A stretch of DNA of 30,629 bases, from the NCBI GenBank assembly GCA_049999725.1, contig JBNGIS010017048.1, forward strand, positions 1-30,629, read 5' to 3'. The notes under the pieces are model-generated. The model made no database searches. It saw only the letters and a program-made list of their open reading frames with translations, and had not been told where the DNA came from. The position numbers and the translations under genes are program-made. Each line of letters begins with the position of its first letter. Position 1 is the first letter of the stretch. Shown here piece after piece: positions 1 to 10,805 of the stretch. This DNA comes from Haplomitrium mnioides (Eukaryota > Marchantiophyta > Haplomitriopsida > Calobryales).

Positions 1-2117
1 TCCTCCACCTATGTAAGCAAAGTGCTTTCTCTCAAGTATATAAAGAAGGGAGAGTACATTGTTTGGCATCTCTTACCTTGTGGGTTCTTGAAGTTCTTGT
101 ATGCTTCTCTTATGCTAACTTGTATGTGTTGTACTTGTGTGTGTAATGTGGGTGTGTAGTGTTACACCTTTGGCCCTCCTTCACACCTCTTCTCACCTTT
201 TCCCTTTTTCTAGTCAAAGGATGTGAGGAGCAGGTATTAGCACCACTTAATGGTTCACGGTTCTCCAACCCATATGCCTTCACTCTTTTGGTGACCCTAG
301 CTTTAGCAAGGTGACTCTTTGGTTCCAGGTTGATCTCAGGTTTCTTCAAACCCTTGCCCTCCTTCTATCACAAAAAAAAATCTATGTCACGCCCCTTCCT
401 CCTTTTTTAACACCCAATTGATGCTATTTCAGAGGAAAAAGAGGACAAAGAACAACTGGGCTCTTTAATGAGACTGTCTCAAAACCCTTGTTAGTGAATT
501 CAGGTCTTAATAATCCTGAACTTATGACCTTGTGTTTCCACACTACTCTCAACCCACCCAAGCACAAGTTAGGCCTGCATTCCTTTCCACCACATAGAGA
601 GCAACCACAGCTCAATTGACTTCGGGGTACATACCAATACTGTGCTTGATGCAAATCTGGTTGCAAATATTCAATGTCACCTCATATGAACAAGGGTGTA
701 TGCAATTATAACACAGGAACAAACTTGCAGCATTCTCTTACATGCTGCATCCTAACACAACCAAGGCTAATCACTCCTCCAATCACTGAACTGTCAATAG
801 GGCCAACTACTCCAACACCCAAACCAAGCAAAGCTATCTGATTCAACCTCTCCATAGAACATAAACTACAACCCAAACGTGGAACCCCACCTATTAGCCA
901 TTGTAAATATGTGCATAACTATCTTCCTCTCTTTCTAACTCTCATAACATCACTCCCCCTACTATTATGTAGCGAATTATCACCAACACTTCAGCCCGAC
1001 CAGAATTGTAAGTAAGATAGCCCCTNNNNNNNNNNATCACCAACACTTCAGCCCGACCAGAATTGTAAGTAAGATAGCCCCTATTTTCACCCAAGTCAAC
1101 CCAAATTCTCCCCTGAGATCTAACTCGGCCTTCTTGACATAATCCCCTATTTGTTGAAACCCTAGATAAAGGTTCAGAATTTGTGTCCCGAATATGAGTC
1201 CTGACTCTGCAAATACAACAACACCAAAAACATTTTTCTCCCCGCCACTCTCTCCCTACTCACACACTTTGTCGAGATAGTTTTTTAACTTCCATCACTA
1301 GAAGCCTTGAATTTACTTCCTCAGGCTCGCAAGAGGTCATATTTAACTTCCACTTCTTGAAGACAGCCCTCCCAGCTGTTGGATCACCCACTCCACCCGA
1401 GAATTGGCTGGATCTTCCCCGCAATGCGCAGGCACTAATGTGGCCACTCCTCTCCTTTCTCCATAAGAATGTAACACCAACAACGCTCTCATAGTGCTTC
1501 TGGGACTGATCTCTTACACAAACCAAAGCAAAGATGACACCAAGACCCCCCCCTTGGCTGCCCCTCACGAAATACAAACCGAAAGAATTCTCCTCTCCTC
1601 CAAGTGTTGGTCCACCTCCAAATGTTGGATTGCCTTCAAAGATGAGTCCACATGAGTAGTCTCAGCCTCTAGAGCCTCTTGCTCAATGATTCCCAACACC
1701 TCCTCAGTCCACCTCCACCTTGTGATGGCCTTCCTTCACGAGTACACCGACTTCACCTAAAGTCTTACCAGAACTCTCTCCTCCGTATCCTGCTACTCTA
1801 TCTGCAGAGAATAATTAGTCCTCGTAGCTTTAGAGTAAGGTAGTCTATCCTTGTGCTTGTTTTCCCCCTAGCCTTGACGTTTCATCATCGCCCTTCCTTG
1901 AAGGTCCCCGTTTCCCTTATCGGACGGCTTTTCACACAATATGCAAGTGGGAGTTTTTCAGATTTAGAGTCTAAAATGAGCGCCAACAACTGTGCTTTGT
2001 CGCCCTCTTCCTAACAAGACTAATTTGATGCCAATCTGACATTTGTAGTTGTGGTAATTGACATTTGAAGAGACATACCTTTTACTTTGTTTTTTCCTTT
2101 TTTTAGCTAGATAGTCC
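1..2117. other. Unclassified intergenic DNA, no supported gene
   Basis: I find no recognisable protein domain on either strand. The open frames here are short (about 80-105 codons), lack family motifs and start at arbitrary points. The stretch is mixed-composition plant-like DNA with pyrimidine-rich tracts around 170-215 and 2085-2105 and a TATATAA-like string near 38-44. It holds one assembly gap (1026-1035). A purine-rich tract on the minus strand near 395-415 followed by TGACA could be the end of a decayed LTR element, but no gag or pol domain supports that. The region may be old transposon debris; that is inference only. Confidence 0.5.
979..1082. other. Assembly gap (10 N) flanked by an identical 47-bp sequence
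   Basis: Positions 979-1025 and 1036-1082 are the same 47 bases, separated only by ten N at 1026-1035. The sequence begins ATCACCAACACTTCAGCCCG and ends AGATAGCCCCT in both copies. An exact overlap at the two lips of a fixed-size gap is the signature of two contigs that overlap but were not merged. The true sequence probably has one copy and no gap. Confidence 0.9.
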
Positions 2118-2943
2118 GTGAGATTCCTCGAACGTCAAACCACGGACACGTAGCACTTTGGGGGAGCTCGTTGGATTCCTTAGACTCGCCAACCCATGAG
2201 ATTCCTTGGACGTCGGACAACGGACACGTGGCGCTTCGGGGTAGCCCGTTGGATTCCTCGGACTCGCCACCCCGTGAGATTCCTCAGAACAGCAGGTCCA
2301 CGTCGAATTGATGGTCAAAAGTGACGGTTCAACTTCCATGTGGAAAATGGCGTTGGACGGTGCCTCCTCGAACACATGGTACTTCAGAGTAACCCGTTGG
2401 ATTCCTCAAAATTGCCACCTCGTGAGATTCCTTGGAACTATTGGTCGACTTTAGATTGTTGGTCAAAGGTGACGGTCCAACTTCCTTGTGGAAAACGACA
2501 TCGGACAGCGCCTCCTCGGACACATGGCACTTTGGGGTAGCCCGTTAGATTCCTCGAACTCGCCACCCTATAAGATTCCTCGGAACTACTAGTCAACTTC
2601 GAATTGTTGGTCAAAGGTGACGGTCCAACTTCCTTGTGGAAAACGGCGTCGGACGACGCCTCCTCGAACACGTAGCGCTTCGAGGTAGCCCGTTGGATTC
2701 TTCGGACTTGCCACCCCGTGAGATTCCTCGGAACTATTGGTCAACTTCTAATTGTTGGTCAAAGGTGACGGTCCAACTTCCCTATAGAAAACTGCGTCGG
2801 ACGGCGCCTCCTCAGACACGCGGCACTTTAGGGGAGCCTGCTGAATTCCTTAGACTCGCCAACCCGTGAGATTCTTTAGACGTCGAACAGCGGACACGTG
2901 GCGCTTCGGGGGAGCCTATTGGATTCCTCGGACTCGCGACAAC
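2118..2943. repeat. Tandem minisatellite with two unit lengths (78 and 148 bp)
   Basis: Seven direct units begin at GTGAGATTCC or a close variant at 2118, 2196, 2274, 2422, 2570, 2718 and 2866. The spacings are 78, 78, 148, 148, 148 and 148 bp, and the last unit is again about 78 bp. Short and long units share the first bases (TGAGATTCCTCGG) and the last part (GGATTCCTCGGACTCGCCA). The long form carries about 70 extra bases in the middle, containing GTTGGTCAAAGGTGACGG. The block is rich in CG dinucleotides, unlike the AT-rich array to its right. It ends where the order breaks at GCGACAACATCC. The overlapping open frames on both strands are produced by the repeat and are not supported as genes. 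Confidence 0.9.
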
Positions 2944-2981
2944 ATCCAAAGAGCCCTTCCCTCGCCGAGTAAGGACACTAG

Positions 2982-3740
2982 CTCCGTCGAACTTTCAAAC
3001 GTCGCAGCCGCACTCTGTCAAACTTTCCGCTTTCTCCTCTCCAGATCTTCGATAGATCGCTCTTTTGGCACTCCTTCTTCTTCCGATCGGACTATCGATA
3101 GATCGCCCTTTCGGCACCCCTTATTTCTCCTCTGACCGGACCGTCGATAGATTGCCCTTTTGGTTGATCCCTCCTTGCTCTTCTTGTTGGATCTCCCAAC
3201 GTATCCCTGTTAAGTGGGTTCTCCACATCGGAAGGTAACTTGGAACCCACTTAACCGGGCTCCCCACTTAGGAAGGCTGATTCTCGTTAGGGAAGACTGT
3301 GGCCATCGGACTACGAACCTCGGACTTCGACCATCAGGCAGGGGACCTCGGACCCCCTCCATCTCACTGTGACCGTCTGATAGCGGACCTCGGACCCCCT
3401 CGGACTGCAAACTTCGGCCTACGACCGTCGGGCTCCTTCGGACTGTAGACGTTGGACTACGGACCTCGGACCCCTTTGGATTGGGGACCTTGGACTGCGG
3501 ACTTGGGACTGCGGCTGTCAGGCTGCGGACTTTGGACTCCTTCCATCGGATTGTGACTGTCATCCTCCTTTGGACTGCGTACTTCGGGCTGCGGACTTCG
3601 GACTCCCTCCATCAGGCTGCGACCATCAGACAGAAGACTTCGGGCTCCCTCCATCGGACTGCAACTGTCAGACAAAACACTTCGGACTCCCTTCATTGGA
3701 TTGCGACCATCAAACAGAAGACTTCGGACCCCCTCGGTAA
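2982..3740. repeat. Segment copy 1 of a diverged tandem duplication, ending in CGGAC-rich repeats
   Basis: This segment matches the one beginning at about 3804. Both start at CTCCGTCGAACTTTCA and share AACCCACTTAACCGGGCTCC (3244 here, 3971 in copy 2). The offset between copies falls from 822 to 727 bp because this copy has about 95 extra bases near 3051-3180. Those bases hold three direct units of 46-49 bp, each starting GATAGAT (3051, 3097, 3146); copy 2 has only one equivalent. From about 3295 to 3740 the sequence becomes a degenerate minisatellite built on GGACTGCGGAC / TTCGGAC / GACCGTC words. Confidence 0.8.
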
Positions 3741-3803
3741 GTTGTGAAAATGCTCAATATAGGAACTACAAGGAGCTCCCTTTTGAACCAACCCCTCGCA
3801 TTC

Positions 3804-4325
3804 CTCCGTCGAACTTTCACACTTCGCTGCTGTACTTTGTCAAACTTTCCAACTTGTCCTCGCCGGATTTGTAATAGATTACCCTTTCGGCTGATCCCTC
3901 CTTTCTCTTCCAGTTGGACCTCTCAACGGATCCCTATTAAATGGGTTCTCCACATTGGAAGGTCACTCGGAACCCACTTAACCGGGCTCCCCACTTAGGA
4001 AGGCTGAGTCCCATTAAGGAAGACTCCAGCCGTCGAACTGCGGACCTCGGACTCCTTCGGACTACGACCGTCGAACAGCAGACTTCGGACCCCCTCGGAC
4101 TGCGATCGTTGGACAGCGGACCTCGGACCCCCTCAGACTGCAGACTTTGGACTACGACCATCGGACTACGAACTTCAGATTGCGACCATCGAACAACAGA
4201 ACCTCGGACCCCCTCGGAATGCGGACTTCGGACTTCAACCGTCGGACTCCTTCGAACTACAGCTATTGGACTGCAGACCTCGGACTACAGACTTCAGACT
4301 CCCTCCATCGGATTGCAAGTACTGA
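3804..4325. repeat. Segment copy 2 of the diverged tandem duplication, ending in CGGAC-rich repeats
   Basis: This is the partner of the segment at 2982-3740. The best conserved part is around 3940-4010 (GGGTTCTCCACATTGGAAGG, then AACCCACTTAACCGGGCTCC). The CGGAC-rich block here runs from about 4025 to 4320 and is shorter than in copy 1. The two copies differ by many substitutions, so the duplication is not recent. The unit could be part of an LTR or of a larger satellite, but no terminal TG...CA pair or target duplication could be assigned. Confidence 0.75.
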
Positions 4326-4329
4326 GTGT

Positions 4330-4860
4330 CGGTTAACTTCCAGAAGGTCGTTCTTCCTTATTTACGCTTCATTTCTTTGATTCAATTTTCACTGCAATTG
4401 ACTTGAGCTCTTCTCTCTATCAAGCTATTGCACGCCTCAAATGGTCACAAATTGAGGATTCAATGGTCAAAACTATTGGCTCCTCCATTCTGCATCCCAG
4501 CTTCCACCCCTTTCCTCCGTTCTTGCTTATTTCTGCACCTATGGTTGTAAACTCTGTCTCCCTTGTCTCGACTTGATAGCCGCCCTCCCATGTAATCCTC
4601 CCAATTAGGTTTGAAGTGAATCTTGATGCTTGCTTTTCCTTTTTTCTGCCTAAGGTTTCCTCCGCCTCTGTCCTTTATGCTCTCCCTTCCACATCTCGCC
4701 CCACTATGGTTTCCTTTGTTGTTCCTCAACCTTTCCATCCATGGCTTATGACCTCGATCCTTCCCTTCTCTCTAAGCATGTCTTGAGTCCTTTTGATGTT
4801 CATTGGAAGCCCGTTTGACCCAAAACCCAGAATCTGCATGGCTTCTCACTCAAATTCAGC
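4330..4860. other. Unclassified pyrimidine-rich stretch without a supported gene
   Basis: The plus strand is C/T rich, which opens a 92-codon frame on the minus strand (4460-4738) of basic, low-complexity composition. No domain is recognisable and no start context favours it. The stretch separates the CG-rich duplicated segments from the AT-rich 50/51-bp array. The array starts without a visible target duplication or other junction mark. Confidence 0.5.
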
Positions 4861-7800
4861 TGACAAAAACCATTGATGTTAGATTGTTTAACAAACTCCA
4901 CCTTGTTCCAATGAACATAACCATGGATGTAAGATTGTACAATGAACCCCACCTCTAGCCGATTAGGAAAACCATGGATGTATGATTTGACAATGAACTC
5001 CACCTTTACCAGATGAGCAAAACCATGGATAAAGATTTGACAATGAACTCTACCTATACCTGCTGAGAAATCTCATGGACAAAGATTTTACAATGAATTC
5101 CACCTTTATCTGGTGAGTAAAACTGTGGATGGAAGTTTTGACAATGATCTCCACCTTTAACTGATGAGTAAAACCATGGAGGTAAGATTTGGCAATGAAA
5201 TCCACCTTTACTCAATAAGCAAAACCATGGATGTAAGATTGTACAATGATCTTCACCTTTACCTAATAAGGAAGACAATGGATGTAAGATTTTTCAATAA
5301 ACTCCACCTTTACCCGATGAGTAAAAGCATTGATGTAAGATTGTACAATGAACTCCACCTTTACTCGACAAGAAAAACCATGGATGTAAGATTTGCAATA
5401 AACTCCACCTGAACTTGATGAGGAAAACCATGGATGAAGATTTGATGATGACTTTTAACTTCACCTAATGAGTAAAACCATGGACAAAGATTTGACAATG
5501 AATTCCACCTGTACCTGAAAGGGTAAAACCATGGATGTGAGTTTTGACAATAAACTCCACCTTTTACCGATGAGTAAAACCATGGACTAAAGATTTGACA
5601 ATGAACTCCACGTTTGCCCGATGAGTTACACCATGGATAAAGATTTGACAATGAATTCCACCTTTACCCAATGAGTAAAACCATGGATGTAAGATTTGAC
5701 AATAAACTCCAGCTTTCTCTGATGAGTAAAACCATGGATAAAGATTTGACAATGAACTCCACCTTTTCCTGATGAGTAAAATCATGGATAAAGATTTGAC
5801 AATGAATTCCACCTTTACATGATGAGTAAAATCATGGATGTAAGATATGATAATGAACTCCGCCTTTAACTGATGAGTAGAACCATGAATGTAAGATTTG
5901 GCAATGAACTCCACCTTTACCGAATGAGCAAAACAATGGATGTAAGATTGTGCAATGAACTCCACCTTTACCTAGTGAGAAAAACCATGGATGGAAAGTT
6001 TGACAATAAACTCCACCCGTACGTGATGGGTAAAATCATGGATAAAGATTTTACAATGAAGTCCACCTTTACCTGATGAGTGAAATCATGGATAAAGATT
6101 TCACCATGAATTCCAGCTTCACTCGATGAGTAAAACGATGGATGTATTATTTGACAATAAACTCCACCTTTAACCGATATGTTACACCATGAATGTCAAA
6201 TTTGGCATTGAACTCCACCTTTACCCAATAAGCAAAACCATGGATGTAAGATTGTACAATGAACTCCACCTTTCACCGATGAGGAAAACTATGGATGTAA
6301 GATTTGACAATGAACTCGACCTTTACCCAAAAAGCAAAACCATGGATAAAGATTTGACAATGAATTCCATCTTTACTCGATGTGTAAAACCATGGATAAA
6401 GACTTGACATTAAATTCCACCTTCACCCGATGAGTAAAACAATGGATGTAAGATTTGACAATGAACTCCACCTTTACCTGATGAGCAAAACCATGGATGT
6501 CAATTTTGGCAATGAACTTTACCTTTTGCTGATGAGTAAAACCATGGATATAAGATTTGGCAATGAACTCCACCTTTACCCAATGAGTAAAGCCATCGAT
6601 AAAAGTTTGACAATAAATTCCACCTTTACCTGATGAGTAGAACCATGGATGTAACTTTTGACAATGAACTCTACCTTTTACCGATGAGCAAAACCATGGA
6701 TATAAGATTTGACAATGAACTCCACCATTACCCAATAAGTAAAACCATGGATAAACATTTGACAATAAATTCCACCTTTACCCGAAGAGCAAAACCATCG
6801 AAAAATTTGTAACAATGAACTTTATCTATGCGTGATGAGTGATCTCATGGACAAGGATTTTACAATGAATTCCACCTTTACCCGGTGAGTCAAACCATGG
6901 ATGTAAGTTTTGACAATGACCTTCACCTTCAACCAATGAGCAAAATCATGGATGTAGGATTTGGCAATGAAGTCTACCTTTAACTGATGAGCAAAACCAT
7001 GGACATAAGATTGTACAATGAACTCCACCTTTACCTGATGAAAAAGACCATGGATGTAAGATTTGTCAATAAACTCCACCTTTATCCGATGAGTTAAAGC
7101 ATGGATGTAAGATTGTACAATAAACTCCAGCTTTACCTGAGAAAGTGAACCATGGATATAAGATTTGACAATAAACTCCATCTTTACTTGATGAGGAAAA
7201 CCATGGATAAATATTTGAAAATGACTCCCAACTTTTCCTGACCAGTAAAACCACGGATAAAGATTTGACAATGAAGTCCACCTTTACTTGATAAGTAAAA
7301 CCATGGATGTAAGTTTTGACAATGAACTCCACCTTTAACCAATGAGTTAAACCATGGATGTAAGATTTGACAATGAACTCCACGTTTTCCAGATGAGTTA
7401 CACCATGGATAAAGATTTGACAATGAATTCCACCTTTACTCGATCAGCAAAACAGTGGATGTAGAATTTGACAATTAACTCTAGCTTTCTTCGATGAGTA
7501 AAACCATGGACAAAGATTTGACAATGAACTACACCTTTTCCTGATGAGTCAAATCATAGATAGAGATTTGACAATGAATTCCACCTTTACCCGATGTGTA
7601 AAACCATGGATGAAGATTTGACAATGAATTCCACCTTTACCAGATGAGTAAAACCATGGATGTAAGATTTGACAATAAACTCCAGCTTTCCCTGATAAGT
7701 AAAACCATGGATAAAGATTTGACAATGAACTCCACCTTTTCTTGATCATTAAAATCATGGACAAAGATTTGACAATGAGTTCCACCTTTACCCGATGAGT

Positions 7801-8387
7801 AAAGTCATGGATGTAAGATATGATAATGAACTCCACCTTTAACTAATGAGTAGAACCATGGATGTAAGATTTGGCAATAAACTCCACCTTTACCCAATGA
7901 GCAACACCATGGATGTAAAATTGTGCAATGAACTCCACCTTTACCCAATGAGTAAAACCATGGATGTAAAGTTTGACAATGAACTCCACCTTTACTTCTG
8001 GGTAAAATCATGGATAAAGATTCAACAATAAACTCCACCTTTACCCGATGAGGAAAACCACGAAAGTAAGATTTGACAATGAACTCCACCTTTACCCCAT
8101 AAGCAAAACCATGGATAAAGATTTAAAAATGAATTCCACCTTTACCCAATACGTAAAACCATGGATTAAGATTTGAGAATGAATTCCACCTTTACCCAAT
8201 AAGTAAAAGAATGGATGTAAGATTTGACAATGAATTTCACCTTTACTCGATGAGTAAAACCATGAATGTAAACTTTGACAATGAACTCCACCTTTTCGTG
8301 ATGAGTAAAACCATGGAAATAAGATTTGCAATGAACTCCAACTTTACCATGGATGTAAGATTTGTCAATAACCTCCACCTTCACCCA

Positions 8388-8586
8388 ATGAGTAAAAGCA
8401 TGGATGTAAGATTGTACAATGAACTCCACCTTTACTTGACAAGGAAAACAATGGATGTAAGATTTGACTATAAACTCCACCTTTACTTGATGAGGAAAAG
8501 CATGGACAAAGATTTGACAATGACTCCCAACTTTTCCCAATGAGTAAAACCATGGATAAAGATTTGACAATGAATTCCACCTTTAC
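8388..8586. repeat. 199-bp array block identical to 18783-18981
   Basis: From ATGAGTAAAAGCATGG to TTCCACCTTTAC this block of four monomers matches 18783-18981 base for base by eye. It includes the unusual features TTGACAAGGAAAACAATGG, GACTATAAACTCC and GACAATGACTCCCAAC. Just outside both ends the two loci differ at several positions. The two copies lie on opposite sides of the copia element. Confidence 0.85.
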
Positions 8587-9428
8587 CTGATGAGTGAAGC
8601 CATGAATGTAAGTTTCGACAATGAACTCCACCTTTAACCAATGAGTAAAACCATGGATGTAAGATTTGACAATGAACTCCACATTTGCTTGATGAGTTAC
8701 ATTATGGATAAAGATTTGACAATGAATTCCACCTTAACCCGATAAGCAAAACCATGGATGTAAAATTTGACAATGAGCTCCAGCTTTCTCCCATAAAAAA
8801 AAACCATCGATAAAGATTTGACAATGAACTCCACCTTTTTCTGATGAGTAAAATCATGGATAAAGATTTGACAATGAATTCCACCTTTACCCGATGTGTA
8901 AAACCATGGATAAAGATTTGAGAGTACGTTCCACCTTTACTCGATGAGTAAAACCATGGATGTGAGATTTGACAATGAGCTCTTGCTTTCCCCGATGAGT
9001 AAAACCATGGATAAAGATTTGACAATGAACTCCACCTTTACCCGATGAGGAAAACCATGGATGTAAGATTTGACAATGAACTCCACCTTTACTCAATGAG
9101 AAAAACCATGGATGAAGATTTTAAAATGAATTCCACCTTGACCCAATGAGTAAAACCATGGATTGATATTTGAGAATGAATTCCACCTTTACTCGATGAG
9201 TAAAACAATGGATTTAAGATTTGACAATGAATTCCACCTTCACTCGATGAGTAAAAACCATGGATAAAGATTTGACAATAAATTCCACCTTCACTCGATT
9301 AGTAAAACCATGGATGTTAGATTTGACAATGAATTCCACCTTTAACCGATATGTAAAACCATGGATGTCGGATTTGGCATTTAACTCCACTTTTTCCCAA
9401 TGAGCAAAACCATGGATGTGAGATTGGA

Positions 9429-9433
9429 CAATG
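9429..9433. repeat. Left target-site duplication CAATG
   Basis: CAATG stands directly before the TGTTAG start of the left LTR and again directly after the ATAACA end of the right LTR (17844-17848). Five base pairs is the usual target duplication of Ty1-copia elements. With the element and one CAATG removed, the flanks read GATTGGACAATGAACTCCACC, a normal array monomer. Confidence 0.93.
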
Positions 9434-9728
9434 TGTTAGAGTACTTTTAGTAACATACATAGAAGTATAAGAGGATATATCATAACCTAGTATTAGAGTG
9501 CTAATACATGATTAGTACTATGCTAGGTTAACCCTAACCTAAGTTAAGGATAACTTAATCATTATATTGATGAAGACATTGTAACTTGATTTATGATGAT
9601 TATTATGATTGAGAAGAGAAGAGGAGGAAGAGAGCTTGAGAGTGAGAAGAAGAGATTCACCATATTCATTTGTTGTGTGAGCTAATGGAGTGAGCACTCA
9701 CATGTTTGTTATACATCACAACCTAACA
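9434..9728 (+). repeat. Left (5') LTR of the copia element
   Basis: 295 bp, starting TGTTAGAGTAC and ending ACAACCTAACA. It pairs with 17549-17843 at about 92.5% identity without length differences. The terminal six bases are perfect inverted repeats (TGTTAG/CTAACA). A TATA-like AT-rich string (GGATATATCATAA, about 9473-9485) lies roughly 40 bp in, and a purine-rich tract (GAAGAGAAGAGGAGGAAGAG) lies further on. Promoter activity is not shown by the sequence alone. Confidence 0.95.
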
Positions 9729-9748
9729 CGTTATCAACACTATTCTAT
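9729..9748 (+). other. Possible primer-binding site
   Basis: The first bases after the left LTR read CGTTATCAACACTATTC. Copia elements usually place a site complementary to the initiator methionine tRNA here. Only the TATCA core resembles the common plant form, so this call rests mainly on position. A different or internal tRNA segment could be the primer. Confidence 0.4.
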
Positions 9749-10705
9749 ACTTGTTTTCTATATGTTTCAATTTTTTTAATAATTTTTTTCAATAATTTTT
9801 TAAAATTTTTTTTCTTTAAAAAAAAAACAAAAACAAAGTTCTTGAATTTTGATTCCTCATAATATATTTATGTAATTTTTTTCCACTGCTCATATCTTCT
9901 AAATAACTAAATTCCAATATTTTTAATTTTATATTATATTATATTGTTGAGAAGGATTTCTTGAAGAGCAGGGGAAAATTCGAAATTTTTGAAGCAACCA
10001 GGCAGAATGGCAGTCGCCTGGGGGAGGAATCAAGGTCGCCTAGAGGAGGCAATCCTTTACCAACAAGAATGAACTGATTTTCTCAAGAATCGACTCAGAT
10101 ATCAAGCAAATTGCAGTTTTCAAATTTTCAAATATTCTTCATCGTTTCTGAAAAATTTTGGATTAAACTCATCAAGAGAACGAGCGCAATTTAATTCTGA
10201 ACAAGTACCAATTTGAATCATCCGATTTGGTGAAGAATTGAGCAAGAAATCTTCAGATTTCAATCGACTCAAATCTTGAAGAAAATTTCAGAATCAAAGA
10301 GGAACAAGGCCGAATCGGGGATATATCAGTACTTCAACACTGATTAAAACTCTTCAAAAGGTCACCAAGGAGTTGAAGCAACAATCTATCACTGTTTCAT
10401 ATTTGGGGAAAGTTGAAAGTTCGATTGAGCCAAAAATTTGAATTTCGACATTTCCGAGAGTTTGACTGTCTAAAAGTGCTATTTGGTGATGAAACAGTGA
10501 TCCATCACTGTTTTTCCATTGAAATTTGAAAGTTTGAAGGGTGCAAACGGAGCGTTTTCTAAAAGTTCGAAACCCATTTGCGAAATGGTGACTTATTTGT
10601 GTTTCGATGAAAGTTCGAAGGTGCCCATTCGATAAAATCTGAAAGTTTGAAGCTTCTTTTCATTCGTTATATTAGTTATTTATCACTATTTTGGCTATAT
10701 TCTAT

Positions 10706-10805
10706 NNNNNNNNNNNNNNNNNNNNNNNNNNNNNNNNNNNNNNNNNNNNNNNNNNNNNNNNNNNNNNNNNNNNNNNNNNNNNNNNNNNNNNNNNNNNNNN
10801 NNNNN
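10706..10805. other. Assembly gap of 100 N
   Basis: One hundred N inside the copia leader. The round number suggests a gap of unknown size. The sequence before it ends GGCTATATTCTAT and the sequence after begins TAACCAAAGCGAC; the two lips share no visible overlap. Confidence 0.95.

Larger units (their letters stand above)
4861..9433. repeat. Satellite-like array of 50/51-bp monomers, left part
   Basis: About 90 direct monomers stand head to tail. The common unit can be read as GATGAGTAAAACCATGGAT, then GTAAGATTTGACAATGAA, then CTCCACCTTTACCC, giving 51 bp. A second class has AAAG in place of GTAAG after GGAT and is 50 bp long. Recurrent variants include ATTGTACAATG, TTTGGCAATG and ATATGATAATG in the middle and ATTCC for ACTCC. 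Almost every monomer carries the palindrome CCATGG. All monomers point the same way. The first units (4861-4960) are the most degenerate, as expected for an array edge. The right limit is the insertion of the copia element, whose removal joins this part to 17849 within one normal monomer. No spacer-like unique sequence lies between monomers. Confidence 0.95.

Noticed and set aside
110-666. Two small minus-strand genes (79 and 80 codons)
   Set aside because: No domain, no conserved motif and no supporting context. Length and composition are within what chance gives in this region.
2103-4336. Repetitive proteins encoded by the CG-rich minisatellites
   Set aside because: The frames exist on both strands in overlapping positions and follow the repeat periods. 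No frame is preferred.
4460-4738. A 92-codon basic minus-strand protein
   Set aside because: It arises from the C/T-rich plus strand and has a low-complexity composition without recognisable motifs.
10493-10512. The AACAGTGAT/ATCACTGTT inverted repeat as a terminator or regulatory hairpin
   Set aside because: It is short, has only a 2-bp centre and lies in a non-coding plant retrotransposon leader. A chance palindrome is likely.
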